Notes: generated by a model not told the origin, from the letters alone. 64,000 nt of DNA from CAYGTO01 sp964352815 (GCA_964352815.1 CAYGTO010000002.1:124001-188000), one strand, 5' to 3'; shown: positions 15,064-25,071, counted from the first letter of the stretch. Program-made: numbers and translations.

Positions 15064-16095
15064 ATGACTGAAAATCCGTCTTTGATCGACCGTGCGAAAG
15101 AGGCAAGCCTGCGCTATGCCGGGCTGGGCTATATTGTCGGTGACACTTCGCTGTTACTGCATGGCATCCTGACAAAAAATTACAATACCGCGGCGACAGG
15201 ACTTTTTTGGGCAAGCGGTGGCGCAGGATTAGCCCTATTCGGCAAAAAGTCGCCGGACTATCAGCTCAAGGAACTATCGCTCACCCTCGCCAAGCACTTA
15301 GAAGAAGAGGGCGTTCCCATCCCCAAAGACAGCAAGCTGCACAGAGACTATTTAACCAATAATAATGCACTTTTTGACAGTCTTGAGCGGTTTTTGTTCA
15401 ACCACCCCACACAGATTCTGAACACGGTCTATGCAGTCGGGTCATGCTTTCTTATGCGCTCAGGCGCGACTCCCGATGCAGCCGGCACGCGCGATTGGAG
15501 CCTCTTTACTAGTGGGGCATTGGTGCTCGCAGGTGCCTTATCTGGACTCATGATTCCAGAGCAAGAACAAGCACCCTCGGCCTCACACGCAACACACGAA
15601 GATACGCCTGATAATGTGACGGATTGGGCCACCGAAAAACCATTGCGCCTATCAGGTTTATTTTATGCGCTGAACAACGTGTTCATGTTTCATAGCGGGT
15701 ATAAGGAACAGATCGCGCCGCCAAGCAACCTGACCGGTCCGAAGAATGCCTTCATGCTGAAATATTTGACCGGGGCCGCCTTCCTAACATCAAACGCATT
15801 GCTTGGCCTTTCGAATAAAGATCGCAGCAAAGATGTCGGCGCATTTCCGGTCGAGAAACTCTCTGAATATGCACGTGACATTATTCGCCATCAACCTCCT
15901 GAGCTTCAGGAAAAAGTGATCGATATGGTAGCGGAACATATGGCAGACACGCCGGCATTAGAGATGAGCAAGGATGACGCCATCGCGCATTTACGCGCTT
16001 CCCTTGCACCGCAGACGCTTCCTTCTTCTACTATTGCACAGCCTGATAGCAAAGGCTGCATTGCCGCGCCGCCAGTTCCCACAATGTCTGTTTAA
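15064..16095 (+). CDS. membrane-associated orphan, shorter paralog of the 23578 and 51507 proteins
   Basis: The protein has 343 residues from ATG 15064. It shows paired hydrophobic helices: RYAGLGYIVGDTSLLLHG, AATGLFWASGGAGLALFG, PTQILNTVYAVGSCFLM, LFTSGALVLAGALSGLMIP and further ones near 215-260. A helical C-terminal tail follows (YARDIIRHQPPELQEKVIDM). The same order of helix pairs, the ALVPEK/GLMIPEQ motif and the tail are seen in the proteins at 23578 and 51507, but their first 110 residues are absent here. The function is unknown. An in-frame TTG at 15043 is rejected because the -10 element sits between it and the ATG. Confidence 0.6.
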   Translation: MTENPSLIDRAKEASLRYAGLGYIVGDTSLLLHGILTKNYNTAATGLFWASGGAGLALFGKKSPDYQLKELSLTLAKHLEEEGVPIPKDSKLHRDYLTNNNALFDSLERFLFNHPTQILNTVYAVGSCFLMRSGATPDAAGTRDWSLFTSGALVLAGALSGLMIPEQEQAPSASHATHEDTPDNVTDWATEKPLRLSGLFYALNNVFMFHSGYKEQIAPPSNLTGPKNAFMLKYLTGAAFLTSNALLGLSNKDRSKDVGAFPVEKLSEYARDIIRHQPPELQEKVIDMVAEHMADTPALEMSKDDAIAHLRASLAPQTLPSSTIAQPDSKGCIAAPPVPTMSV

Positions 16096-16135
16096 CAGGC
16101 TTGCGCTTGCTTTGAAAACGCGATACTCGGGATGA

Positions 16136-19100
16136 ATGACATCCTTTCCGAATGACCCCGCCTTGATACGCATTAGCGAAAAAGCCTGTGAAAGCGAAGC
16201 GGAAGCGCTCGCCTATCTTCTGCAGCATGTCGATGCTATGGAGGCAAAGTACAGCGCGATTCACACCCGCGCGAAAACATTCGTGACATCGCTGCGTGAG
16301 AACGGCTCTGGCAGTGGGGTCGAAGCTTTCCTCAACACCTACAGTTTGGATACGCGTGAGGGGATTGCGGTCATGTGTTTGGCCGAAGCATTGCTGCGCA
16401 TTCCTGATAGCGACACCGCCGATAAGCTGATTGAAGACACCTTCTCTGAGAGCAAATGGGAAGAACATTTAGGCCATAGTGATTCGCTCTTTGTCAATGC
16501 GTCGACATGGGGGCTATTGCTGACGGGTAAGGTGATCAATATTGACAAGGCGCAAGAGCGCGGCCAGGTGAGCCAGGTGATGCGTCGGCTGGTGAAGTCG
16601 GCCGGCGAACCGGTGATTCGCGAGGCGCTGAAAAAAGCGATGGATCTGATGGGCGACCAGTTTGTTTTGGGGCAAACGATTGAAGAGGCGATCCGCCGCG
16701 CGAAGCCAACCGAGAAACGCGGCTACACCACTTCTTATGATATTTTAGGAGAAGGCGCGCGTACGGAAGCGCAGGCACAGGGCTATTTTGACGCCTACAA
16801 GGAGGCGATTGAAAACGTCGGCGCATCATCGAGCGCGACCACATTAGAAACGCGCCCAGGAATTTCGGTGAAGCTCTCTGCGCTTGATCCGCGCTATCAT
16901 TTACTGCATCGCGACCGCGTCTTTCAAACCATTGTACCGCGCCTGAAAGAGCTGATTCTGACCGCACAACGCCACGCGATCAGCGTCTCGCTGGATGCGG
17001 AAGAAACCGCGCGCCTTGACTTACAACTCGACATTTTTCAGCACCTCATGCGCGACCCTGATTTTGCTGAGTATGAAGGGCTCGGCTTTGTGTGTCAGGC
17101 CTATCAAAAGCGTGCCATTTATGTGATTGAATGGTTGGCAACGCTCGCCAAAGACACAGGCAAACGCATTCCGGTTCGCCTGGTAAAAGGGGCGTATTGG
17201 GATAATGAAATCAAATGGGCGCAGCTGCTTGGGCTTGAGGATTATCCGGTGTTCACGCGCAAGGAACATACGGATGTGTCTTACCTTGCTTGCGCCGCAA
17301 CACTCTTTAACCATGGCGACGTATTCTACCCGCAATTCGCCACCCATAACGCGCTCACCGTAGCGGCCATTATGGAGATGGCCGATGGCCGCAGCTTTGA
17401 ATTTCAGCGCCTTTATGGCATGGGGCAAGAGCTCTATGAGCAGATTGTCAAAGACCACCCTTGCCGCGTCTATGCGCCAGTGGGTGGGCATCGCGATTTG
17501 CTCGCTTACCTGATTCGGCGCCTGTTAGAGAATGGCGCGAACACCTCTTTCGTGAATTTGCTGCGGGATCGAGATCTATCACTCGACAGTGTGCTCGAAG
17601 ACCCCATTGCTAAAACGCGGAAGCATGGAGAGCATACCTCTGCCATTGCCGCACCGAAGGATCTGTATCAGCCGAGCCGTGCGAATTCAGGCGGGGTTGA
17701 TCTTGGGCATCTCTACACCGTGAGTGCGCTTGCATCGAGATTGCAGAACTCAGTCGCGCTGGACACGCCAAAAGATGCGTCCCTTGATCACATCGACACG
17801 CTGTATGAAACGGCAGCCGGTGGCTTTGCGTCATGGCATCGCACAGAGGTAGAGATGCGCGCAGCGCTGCTTGAGAAAGCAGCCGATAGGCTGGAAGCGC
17901 AGCGTGATGATTTCGTGCATCTGTGCTGCGTGGAGGCAAAGAAGATCGCGGCAGATGGCATTGCGGAAGTGCGCGAGGCGGCCGACTTTTTACGCTATTA
18001 CGCGGCGCAAGCGCGTCTGCTATGCGCGCCGAAACCGCTGACCAGCCCGACGGGTGAAAGCAATACGCTCACCCTGCATGGCCGCGGTACTTTTATCTGC
18101 ATTAGCCCATGGAATTTTCCGCTCGCGATTTTTACTGGGCAAATCGCCGCCGCGCTCGTGGCAGGTAATAGTGTGATCGCGAAACCTGCTGAGCAAACAC
18201 CGGCGATTGCACAGGCGGTGGTCACCTTGCTGCATGAGGTGGGCATCCCGAAAGAAGTGCTGCAGCTTGCATGCGGTGCGGGAGACACGGTGGGCGCGGC
18301 CCTCATCGAACATCCGAACTGTGCCGGTGTTACCTTTACCGGTTCGACTGCCGTGGCGAAATTAATACTGCGCGCGCTTGCTAAGAAAGACGGCCCGATT
18401 GTGCCATTAATTGCCGAAACAGGCGGCCAGAACGCAATGATCGTCGATAGCTCTGCGCTGCTTGAGCATGCGACGGATGATATCATTCTCTCTGCCTTTG
18501 GCAGTGCGGGACAGCGCTGTTCGGCGCTGCGCGTGCTTTACGTGCAAGAAGAGGTGGCCGATGCGCTGATCACCTTGCTCAAAGGCGCGATGGATGCGCT
18601 CACTCTCGGTCCTGGCAATCAGCTAGCGACCGATGTTGGCCCGGTGATTGATGCAGACGCACGCAATGGGCTGCTCACCCATATTGAGGCAATGAAACGC
18701 TCCGCAAAACAATGGTATGCCCCCACCGTGGAGAATGCATTGCTTACGCAGGATAGCTATGTGGTCCCCCATCTGTTCGAAATTGAGGATATTGCTCACT
18801 TAGAGAAAGAGCAGTTCGGGCCGATCTTACATATCATCCGTTATGATGAAGCCAAAATCGATCAAGTCATCGCATCGATCAATGGCACGGGCTATGGGCT
18901 GACCTTTGGGCTGCATAGCCGGATCATGCAAACACAAGAGGCGGTCTTGCCCCATATCACAGCGGGGAATCGCTATGTGAATCGTAATATGACCGGCGCG
19001 ACTGTGGGTGTGCAACCCTTTGGCGGCGAAGGGCTTTCTGGGACGGGGCCAAAAGCGGGCGGTCCCTATTACCTGCTCCGCTTCATGACGGAGCGCGTCA

Positions 19101-19177
19101 CCACCATCAACACGGCGGCAATTGGCGGAAACCTTGAATTATTGCAAGGCAATCTGGTGAGCGTCACACCTTCATGA
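16136..19177 (+). CDS. putA: bifunctional proline dehydrogenase / P5C dehydrogenase
   Basis: This 1013-residue PutA oxidises proline to glutamate. The FAD-binding PRODH barrel is marked by ISVKLSALDPRYH, SLDAEETARLDLQL, RLVKGAYWDNEIKWA and RVYAPVGGHRDLLAYLIRRL. The P5C dehydrogenase half has FICISPWNFPLAIFTGQIAA, FTGSTAVAK, the active Glu in IAETGGQ (about residue 760) and Cys in GQRCSAL (about 795). EGLSGTGPKAGGPYYLLRF is the end of the ALDH fold. It lacks the N-terminal ribbon-helix-helix repressor domain of enterobacterial PutA and the extra C-terminal domain of the longest forms. It starts 40 bp after the orphan gene and may be read through from it. Confidence 0.96.
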   Translation: MTSFPNDPALIRISEKACESEAEALAYLLQHVDAMEAKYSAIHTRAKTFVTSLRENGSGSGVEAFLNTYSLDTREGIAVMCLAEALLRIPDSDTADKLIEDTFSESKWEEHLGHSDSLFVNASTWGLLLTGKVINIDKAQERGQVSQVMRRLVKSAGEPVIREALKKAMDLMGDQFVLGQTIEEAIRRAKPTEKRGYTTSYDILGEGARTEAQAQGYFDAYKEAIENVGASSSATTLETRPGISVKLSALDPRYHLLHRDRVFQTIVPRLKELILTAQRHAISVSLDAEETARLDLQLDIFQHLMRDPDFAEYEGLGFVCQAYQKRAIYVIEWLATLAKDTGKRIPVRLVKGAYWDNEIKWAQLLGLEDYPVFTRKEHTDVSYLACAATLFNHGDVFYPQFATHNALTVAAIMEMADGRSFEFQRLYGMGQELYEQIVKDHPCRVYAPVGGHRDLLAYLIRRLLENGANTSFVNLLRDRDLSLDSVLEDPIAKTRKHGEHTSAIAAPKDLYQPSRANSGGVDLGHLYTVSALASRLQNSVALDTPKDASLDHIDTLYETAAGGFASWHRTEVEMRAALLEKAADRLEAQRDDFVHLCCVEAKKIAADGIAEVREAADFLRYYAAQARLLCAPKPLTSPTGESNTLTLHGRGTFICISPWNFPLAIFTGQIAAALVAGNSVIAKPAEQTPAIAQAVVTLLHEVGIPKEVLQLACGAGDTVGAALIEHPNCAGVTFTGSTAVAKLILRALAKKDGPIVPLIAETGGQNAMIVDSSALLEHATDDIILSAFGSAGQRCSALRVLYVQEEVADALITLLKGAMDALTLGPGNQLATDVGPVIDADARNGLLTHIEAMKRSAKQWYAPTVENALLTQDSYVVPHLFEIEDIAHLEKEQFGPILHIIRYDEAKIDQVIASINGTGYGLTFGLHSRIMQTQEAVLPHITAGNRYVNRNMTGATVGVQPFGGEGLSGTGPKAGGPYYLLRFMTERVTTINTAAIGGNLELLQGNLVSVTPS

Positions 19178-19300
19178 GCTCTTTCGCCCACGAATAGAAC
19201 GATGTCGCGATTGTTATCCATCTGACTTTTATGATGAAGCCGAAGAAGTGTTGCGCATTTGTAATACCGGATTTGCTTGTCACTGAGGCCAAAATTTGCG

Positions 19301-19316
19301 ATAACCATAGGGTTAT
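19301..19316. promoter_or_regulatory. inverted repeat upstream of the exporter operon
   Basis: ATAACC and GGTTAT (19301-19306 and 19311-19316) flank the loop ATAG, 16 bp before the ATG at 19333. A TATAGG element follows at 19322-19327. This could be an operator overlapping the promoter. The support is positional only. Confidence 0.3.
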
Positions 19317-19332
19317 AACGGTATAGGCGAAT

Positions 19333-21054
19333 ATGATTCCGACCCATGTGAAAGGGGCAGCGCTTTTTCGCGAAGTGAAAGGGCTGTTTGTTGATTTGAT
19401 CGCTGAAGATCGGCGCTTTATCTATATTGCCCTCACCTACGGGATTGCCGTGAGCTTGCTCACCCTCGCCGTCCCGGTTTCGGTGCAAATGGTTGTAAAC
19501 ACGGTTGCGAACACAGCTTCGATCCAGGCCATCATCTGGCTTGCAAGCGTATTATTCATCTTGCTGCTGATATACGGCATTTTGACCGCGCTGCAAACCT
19601 ACGTGATGGAGCTGTTTGAGCGGCGTTTTTACGCGCGCATCACCAGCGAGTTTACGCTGCGCTGCGTCTATGCTGACCACCGCTATTTCCAGAGTATCAA
19701 CCGCTATGAGCTGGTGAACCGCTATTTCGATATCATGAATATTCAGAAGATTATTCCGAGCATCGTGATTGGTTTGTTCTCGCTCGTGCTGCAGATGCTG
19801 GTTGGGGTGCTTCTCGTTTCTTTCTATCACCCGTGGCTGTTTTTGTTTAATGCCTGCTTTGTGTTTTTACTCTGGTTTGTTTGGCGCGTTTGGGGATACC
19901 GCGCACTGCGCACATCCATCGAAGTTTCGGATGCAAAATATGAAACGGCACGTCATTTGGAAGATGTCGCCAGAGCCAACAGCTTTTTCAAAGCATCAAA
20001 ACATATCGACCACGCCATTGCGAAAACGGATCGCCTCACCGAGCATTACATCAACGAACGGATTGCACATTTCCGTCACATTTTTTCGCAGCATATTGGC
20101 TTACTGCTTCTCTATGCGTTGGCTAGTGCGGGCTTGCTCGGCATTGGTGGCGTGCTCGTCGTCAAAGGAGAGCTCACGCTCGGACAGCTTGTTGCGGCAG
20201 AATTAATTCTCTCGGTGGTCTTTTACGGCGTGACCCGTTTTGGCTATTACCTCACACAGCTCTATGAGATCGGCGCCTCCTTTGAAGAGATTTCGCGTAT
20301 CTTCGCTGTACCGCTTGAAACACTCGAGGGAACGAAGACCCTGCCCGAGCGCCCTGTGAGTGTTCAATTCAATCAGGTGCACAGTACCGCGCAAGACATT
20401 CCTATTCAGCTAAACTTCGCCATTGAACCAGGGCAGCATGTGATGATCGGCGTCGCCATGCAACCACTCCAGGATACCATCATTCAGATGCTCAAACATT
20501 ATATCGTACCGGACCGCGGGCACATTTTGCTCGGAGACAATGACATTCTCGATTACGATGTGCATTTGCTGCGTAACGATGTGGTGATTCTTGATTTGGC
20601 AACCGTCGTGGAAGCGACCATTCATGAATATCTTCAGATGAGCGCCCCGAACGCCACATTGGCGCAAATGAATGATGTGTTACGTTTGGTTGAGCTTGAA
20701 GAACGGATCGAACGGCTCTCTGATGGGATTCACACACTCATGACCATCACCGGTTGCCCGCTTAGCACGGCCGAAACATTGCGCCTCAAACTAGCCGCCG
20801 CGCTTCTTGGAAAGCCTCATATTTTGGTCGTGAATGAGCTGTTCGATATGATTTCTTATGCGCGTCGGCAACGTATCTTTAAGCGTATCTGCGAAGATCG
20901 TGAACTCACCTTCCTGTACTTCACGAACCGAAAAGACATTGCTGTCTTTGACCGCTACCTCTTTATCGGTGAACAGGAACAGCATTACCTTGGGTCACTT
21001 GAAGCGCTTCGTGACTTTGAAGAAGTCAATGACCGTGGAGGAGACCGCTCATGA
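19333..21054 (+). CDS. ABC exporter-like membrane protein with degenerate ATPase domain
   Basis: The 573-residue protein has a type I ABC exporter membrane domain (residues about 25-310) with six predicted spans, including FIYIALTYGIAVSLLTLAVP and LLLLYALASAGLLGIGGVLV. The ATPase domain (about 345-560) keeps the fold but not the catalytic motifs. The Walker A position reads GVAMQPLQDT instead of GxxGxGKS/T. The signature position reads CPLSTAETLRLKLAAALL rather than LSGGQ. The Walker B segment is ILVVNELFD, with Asn in place of Asp. It therefore probably cannot hydrolyse ATP alone. ATGA overlaps couple it to the HlyD-like and TolC-like genes. A partner with active ATPase is not in the window. 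Confidence 0.82.
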   Translation: MIPTHVKGAALFREVKGLFVDLIAEDRRFIYIALTYGIAVSLLTLAVPVSVQMVVNTVANTASIQAIIWLASVLFILLLIYGILTALQTYVMELFERRFYARITSEFTLRCVYADHRYFQSINRYELVNRYFDIMNIQKIIPSIVIGLFSLVLQMLVGVLLVSFYHPWLFLFNACFVFLLWFVWRVWGYRALRTSIEVSDAKYETARHLEDVARANSFFKASKHIDHAIAKTDRLTEHYINERIAHFRHIFSQHIGLLLLYALASAGLLGIGGVLVVKGELTLGQLVAAELILSVVFYGVTRFGYYLTQLYEIGASFEEISRIFAVPLETLEGTKTLPERPVSVQFNQVHSTAQDIPIQLNFAIEPGQHVMIGVAMQPLQDTIIQMLKHYIVPDRGHILLGDNDILDYDVHLLRNDVVILDLATVVEATIHEYLQMSAPNATLAQMNDVLRLVELEERIERLSDGIHTLMTITGCPLSTAETLRLKLAAALLGKPHILVVNELFDMISYARRQRIFKRICEDRELTFLYFTNRKDIAVFDRYLFIGEQEQHYLGSLEALRDFEEVNDRGGDRS

Positions 21055-22091
21055 AGCCTCCCTTCTCACACGCCCATCTCAATGGGTTTCACACTTTAAA
21101 CCGCCAGGGGTTGCCTTCATGGCTTAAAATATTCATGCGCTTGTTGCTCGCAATTCTTGTCACGGGGGCCGTGTTTCTAACCCTCGTACCATGGATTCAG
21201 ACCGCGCATGGTACGGGATCCATCACAACATTAGACCCAACCGATCGCGCGCAATCCATTAATGCACTCGTCGCAGGGCGTATCAAGAAGTGGTATGTGC
21301 GCGAAGGCAGCATGGTCAAGAAGGGGGATCCGATTGTTGAAATCGTCGATAATGATTTAAACATTATTGAACGACTCGAATCGCAGCGCAAAGCGTTGCA
21401 GACGAATCTCGATGTCGCGAAAATTGCTGCGGAAACAGCACAGATTAATCTTAATCGCCAGGAAGAGTTGTTTCAAAAGGGGCTGAGTTCGCGTAAAGAT
21501 TACGAAGATGCGAAGATCCGTTACAAGTCACTGCTCGCCATTGAATCAAAGGCAATTGCAGAGTTAAACCAAGCGAAAGTTCAGCTCTCGCGCCAAGACA
21601 CACAGATTGTACGCGCTCCACGTGATGGCTCGATCGTGCGCATCATCGCCGGAGACATCGCAACCACCGTCAAAGAGGGCCGAGCAATCGCAACCTTCAT
21701 TCCGAGCGGCGTACCTATGGTCGCGGAGCTCTATGTGGATGGCATTGATATTCCCCTCATCGAGGAAGGGCGCCATGTACGGCTTCAGTTTGAAGGGTGG
21801 CCTGTCGTGCAATTTAGTGGATGGCCATCGATCGCGATCGGTACGTTCGGAGGCAGGGTGAAAGTGGTAGACCCGGTAGTAGCGCCCAATGGACGCTTCC
21901 GCGTTATCATTGAACCCGATCCGAATGATCAGCCCTGGCCAAATGAGCGCTTCCTACGTTTGGGAGCACAAGCACGCGGCTGGGTGATGCTGGAGACAGT
22001 GAGCGTTGGGTATGAATTATGGCGCCAGCTGAACAACTTCCCACCGCAATATCCGACAGGCACGGTTCAAACGATTGAGGACATGCTATGA
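21051..22091 (+). CDS. HlyD-family membrane fusion protein
   Basis: The 346-residue protein has a short cytoplasmic N-terminus, one membrane span near residues 24-46 (IFMRLLLAILVTGAVFLTLV), then a biotinyl-lipoyl half (INALVAGRIKKWYVREGSMV), a coiled-coil hairpin (about 100-180, ERLESQRKALQTNLD) and the second lipoyl half with VRAPRDGSIVRI. It would bridge the inner membrane exporter and the outer membrane TolC-like protein. Its ATG overlaps the ABC gene stop (ATGA) and its stop overlaps the next ATG in the same way. Confidence 0.88.
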   Translation: MKPPFSHAHLNGFHTLNRQGLPSWLKIFMRLLLAILVTGAVFLTLVPWIQTAHGTGSITTLDPTDRAQSINALVAGRIKKWYVREGSMVKKGDPIVEIVDNDLNIIERLESQRKALQTNLDVAKIAAETAQINLNRQEELFQKGLSSRKDYEDAKIRYKSLLAIESKAIAELNQAKVQLSRQDTQIVRAPRDGSIVRIIAGDIATTVKEGRAIATFIPSGVPMVAELYVDGIDIPLIEEGRHVRLQFEGWPVVQFSGWPSIAIGTFGGRVKVVDPVVAPNGRFRVIIEPDPNDQPWPNERFLRLGAQARGWVMLETVSVGYELWRQLNNFPPQYPTGTVQTIEDML

Positions 22092-23488
22092 TCCGTCTCT
22101 TGGCATTCGGGCTCGTCCTGCCCATGCTCTTTTCGGCATTCTCTGCCATTGCTCAAACCACACTCACAGTGCAAGAAGTTTTGGCAAGCAGCCGCACTTC
22201 TTTCCCAACCATTTTGCGAGCACGTGAAAGCATAGAAGCGGCAAAAGGCAAAGTGACCGAGCGCCAGGGCGCGTTTGATGCCACATTAGAACAAGAGTTT
22301 TACGGCCGCCCTAGCGGCTTCTATGAGGGCCGGCAATCGGATACGCGTCTTGTGAAACCACTGCAGCAATATAACAGCCGCATCTATGGTGGGTATCGTA
22401 TCGGGGAAGGCAATTTCCCGATCTATGAAGATGAGCGCATCACCAATGAAGAGGGTGAGTATCTGTTTGGGTTCGAGCTCTCGTTGCTGCGTGATAGTCT
22501 GATCGATGCGCGGCGTGCGAGCTTGTTTAATGCAGAACTTGATCAGGACATTGCGGAGATCGAACTCTTGCTGAAACAAATTGGTGTGCAGCATGATGCG
22601 CTTTACCATTATTGGAAATGGGTGGCAGCAGGAAAAGCACGCGATGTTTATATGGAGCTATTAGACACCGCTGAAAAGCGCCAAGGCGGCCTGGAGCAAA
22701 AGGTTGAACGAGGCGATACAGCACGCATCTTCCTGACGGAGAACCAACAGAACATTCTCAAACGTCGTACCCAGCTCGTCGAGTCAGATCGTATCCTTGC
22801 GAACCAAGCAAACGAACTCGCGCTATATTACCGCAATGGCGATGGTGATTTAGTGACACCAGAAGCATCGCAAATGCCTTCTGGCTTCCCGCTAAATACG
22901 TTCCCTATGGAAGAAGAAAAAGCGATTGCCGCACTGAATGCACGCCCAGAATTACAGGTGATTGCAAACCAATTACAGCAGCTTGAGTTTGATCGCCGCT
23001 TAGGTGAGAACGCCCTGTTGCCAAAAGCGGATTTAGGATTCGAGTTTTCAAATGATCTGGGGCAGGGCGACGATTCACGTGGCACAGCCGAGTCGGTTGT
23101 AAAGTTACAGGTCAGTATCCCTCTCCAGCGGCGCTTCGGAGAAGGTAAAGTCAAACAAGCCAATGCGCGTATTCGTCAGCTCGAGTTTGAACAGCGCTTG
23201 CTACAAGACCGTCTCGTCACACGGGTAAAAAATGCGCTGGTGAGCCTTAGAACGGCTGAACAATTCGTCGCGCTCGCTCGCCAGGAAGCTGAGGCCGCTC
23301 GCACACTCGAAGAAGCAGAACGTGTGCGTTTTGACGACGGTCAGAGCGACTTTTTTCTTCTGAATATGCGGGAGGAAAAGACCGCGGAAGCCAAAATTGG
23401 TCTCATCTCTGCACACGCGCAATATCAGGTCGCTCTCGCCGACCTTTATGCCCTCACTCTTAACAAGCAGGCATTGGGCCTCGAATAA
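22088..23488 (+). CDS. TolC-family outer membrane efflux protein
   Basis: The 466-residue protein begins MIRLLAFGLVLPMLFSAFSA and cleaves after AIA or AQT, so it is exported. The helical repeats of the family follow: LTVQEVLASSRTSFPTILRA near the start and LPKADLGFEFSNDLGQG before the second repeat. LVTRVKNALVSLRTAEQFVA and ADLYALTLNKQALG close the protein. It completes a tripartite export apparatus with the two overlapping genes upstream. The substrate is unknown; the following orphan gene is separated by 89 bp and has its own promoter. Confidence 0.85.
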   Translation: MIRLLAFGLVLPMLFSAFSAIAQTTLTVQEVLASSRTSFPTILRARESIEAAKGKVTERQGAFDATLEQEFYGRPSGFYEGRQSDTRLVKPLQQYNSRIYGGYRIGEGNFPIYEDERITNEEGEYLFGFELSLLRDSLIDARRASLFNAELDQDIAEIELLLKQIGVQHDALYHYWKWVAAGKARDVYMELLDTAEKRQGGLEQKVERGDTARIFLTENQQNILKRRTQLVESDRILANQANELALYYRNGDGDLVTPEASQMPSGFPLNTFPMEEEKAIAALNARPELQVIANQLQQLEFDRRLGENALLPKADLGFEFSNDLGQGDDSRGTAESVVKLQVSIPLQRRFGEGKVKQANARIRQLEFEQRLLQDRLVTRVKNALVSLRTAEQFVALARQEAEAARTLEEAERVRFDDGQSDFFLLNMREEKTAEAKIGLISAHAQYQVALADLYALTLNKQALGLE

Positions 23489-23526
23489 CCCAATATCCTT
23501 AACTGCCTGTAATGTATCGTGTCTGA

Positions 23527-23571
23527 TCGTCATGAAACTGTCACATTGGGTCTCGCTCAGCATGGTATAAT
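23527..23571 (+). promoter_or_regulatory. Pho-box-like promoter of the 23578 orphan
   Basis: TCGTCAT (23527), GAAA and CTGTCAC (23538) form an 11-bp-periodic pair resembling the Pho box. After exactly 21 bp comes a perfect TATAAT at 23566. Only 6 bp separate the -10 from the ATG, so transcription probably begins at or next to the start codon. No ribosome binding site is present, which agrees with a leaderless mRNA. Confidence 0.6.
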
Positions 23572-23577
23572 CATATT

Positions 23578-25071
23578 ATGGATAAGTATATCATCGATAA
23601 AATCAAGACGGGTAAAGGGCTTGCGGGGTCTCGCGTTGCCCTGATTTTCGCGCCTGCCGACGCGCCACCAGGCTCATTGGTGACGCTAACGCGATTTCTG
23701 AACCAGCAAGAACATTTACGTGCTGTTCCTGGCTATCATGGCCCTAATCAGAACCACGTGTTGCGTGTGAGTGGCCTAAAGAGCGATGAATATTTCATTC
23801 ATTTATTACATGACGTCTACCCTGGTTGGCTTGAACAGCGTCTCGAAGAAACGCGCATTTATATTGACCCAGAGATTACTACGGAGAGGATCAAAGAAGT
23901 AGACCACTTCCCGCATCAACCTATCGCCAGGCAGTTTGTGAAAGAAAATGCCAATACGCTCGCAGGACTTGGCTACATGCTAGGAAATGTCGGTTTGCTC
24001 TATTCTGCATGGCGCGAAACAAAGCACATGAAGCCGCACAATAAAAAGCATGACTGGTTCAAGCTTTATAGCTCTGGCGCCTATATTTGTGGCAGTACGA
24101 TTCTATTGGCCGTAGGGCGTGAGAGTGACAATCCGCGCGATGTTTATACCATTATGGAGGAGCTATACCCGCGATTGAAACAAGCGGATGATGAGCAACG
24201 TGAACATGTGCACTCACTTGTAGAAAAAAGTGTCGCCTATATTCGCAACCACCCATGGGAGATCAGCTCGGCTATCTTCGGTAGCGGAGCACTTGCACAC
24301 TTCACTTCGGCCATGAAACGTAGCCCTGGGGCGCCCAACGCTAAATTTGAAGCACTATCTGCATTTGGCACCATGACGGCAATGGCAATCGCAGCACTTG
24401 TTCCAGAGAAAGAAGGGCGTGAGGTCATCGATATTTCCGAAGTGTTCCAACGCCAAGAGAAGGACAGTATGATGCATAGTGTTGAGCAGCTTCAGCGCAG
24501 CGAGCCGCAGCCTGGTCACAGTGCTAGCACACTCAAGAAATTCACTGACTGGGTACAAGAAAGTCCGCTTGCCATTTCGGCAGGCATTCAAGCGATCTCG
24601 AATGTCGGATACCTTGTGGCAGGGATCAAACGCCAACCAAGAGACCCCGGGTTAATTGGCATGTCCGCAGGATACCTGGCCGGAAATGCTGCGCAAACAC
24701 AAGCATCGAAAGGGCGCGGCCCTGGGTTTGATGACGTGGTGACCGCGGCAGCAAATATGATGCGAAGCGACCCGGCCGTGCAGCATATGTCAACCAAGGC
24801 GCTCGAGAAACGTATTTTGAAACTAGCTGATGCGCTGAGTGATGAGAATGAAATCGTTCATAAGAAAGGGCGCATGGCGAAAGCGATTAGAGAGCGACTA
24901 GAGCGCGCCAAAATACCGCGTGAAGAAGAAAACGAAATTTTGACTGGGTTTATCCCTAGCGAACGGCGCGTGCTAAAAGATAGCCCATTCGTGCGGCCTC
25001 GTTATGTCGAACGCATCCTTAACCCATCAGGCGACTCCCCGCCATCAGACGCAATCCCCATGATTAGTTAA
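23578..25071 (+). CDS. membrane-associated orphan, full-length member of the three-paralog family
   Basis: The 497-residue protein has an N-terminal soluble domain (residues 1-115) with the family motifs APPGSLVTLTRFLNQQ, RAVPGYHGPNQNHVLRVSG and VYPGWLEQRLEE. Two or three hydrophobic helix pairs follow (LAGLGYMLGNVGLLYSAW, YICGSTILLAVG, SSAIFGSGALAHF, ALVPEKEGRE). The C-terminal domain has GFDDVVTAAANMMRSDP and LTGFIPSERRVLKDSPF. The 51507 protein shares all these motifs in the same order. No known family is recognised. Its stop abuts the stop of the minus-strand gene at 25072. The shared Pho-like promoter suggests induction under stress, perhaps phosphate limitation. Confidence 0.7.
   Translation: MDKYIIDKIKTGKGLAGSRVALIFAPADAPPGSLVTLTRFLNQQEHLRAVPGYHGPNQNHVLRVSGLKSDEYFIHLLHDVYPGWLEQRLEETRIYIDPEITTERIKEVDHFPHQPIARQFVKENANTLAGLGYMLGNVGLLYSAWRETKHMKPHNKKHDWFKLYSSGAYICGSTILLAVGRESDNPRDVYTIMEELYPRLKQADDEQREHVHSLVEKSVAYIRNHPWEISSAIFGSGALAHFTSAMKRSPGAPNAKFEALSAFGTMTAMAIAALVPEKEGREVIDISEVFQRQEKDSMMHSVEQLQRSEPQPGHSASTLKKFTDWVQESPLAISAGIQAISNVGYLVAGIKRQPRDPGLIGMSAGYLAGNAAQTQASKGRGPGFDDVVTAAANMMRSDPAVQHMSTKALEKRILKLADALSDENEIVHKKGRMAKAIRERLERAKIPREEENEILTGFIPSERRVLKDSPFVRPRYVERILNPSGDSPPSDAIPMIS

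Noticed and set aside
23578..25071. The orphan as the exported substrate of the ABC-HlyD-TolC operon
   Set aside because: It has multiple hydrophobic helix pairs, no RTX repeats or visible C-terminal secretion signal, and its own promoter; adjacency alone does not support it.
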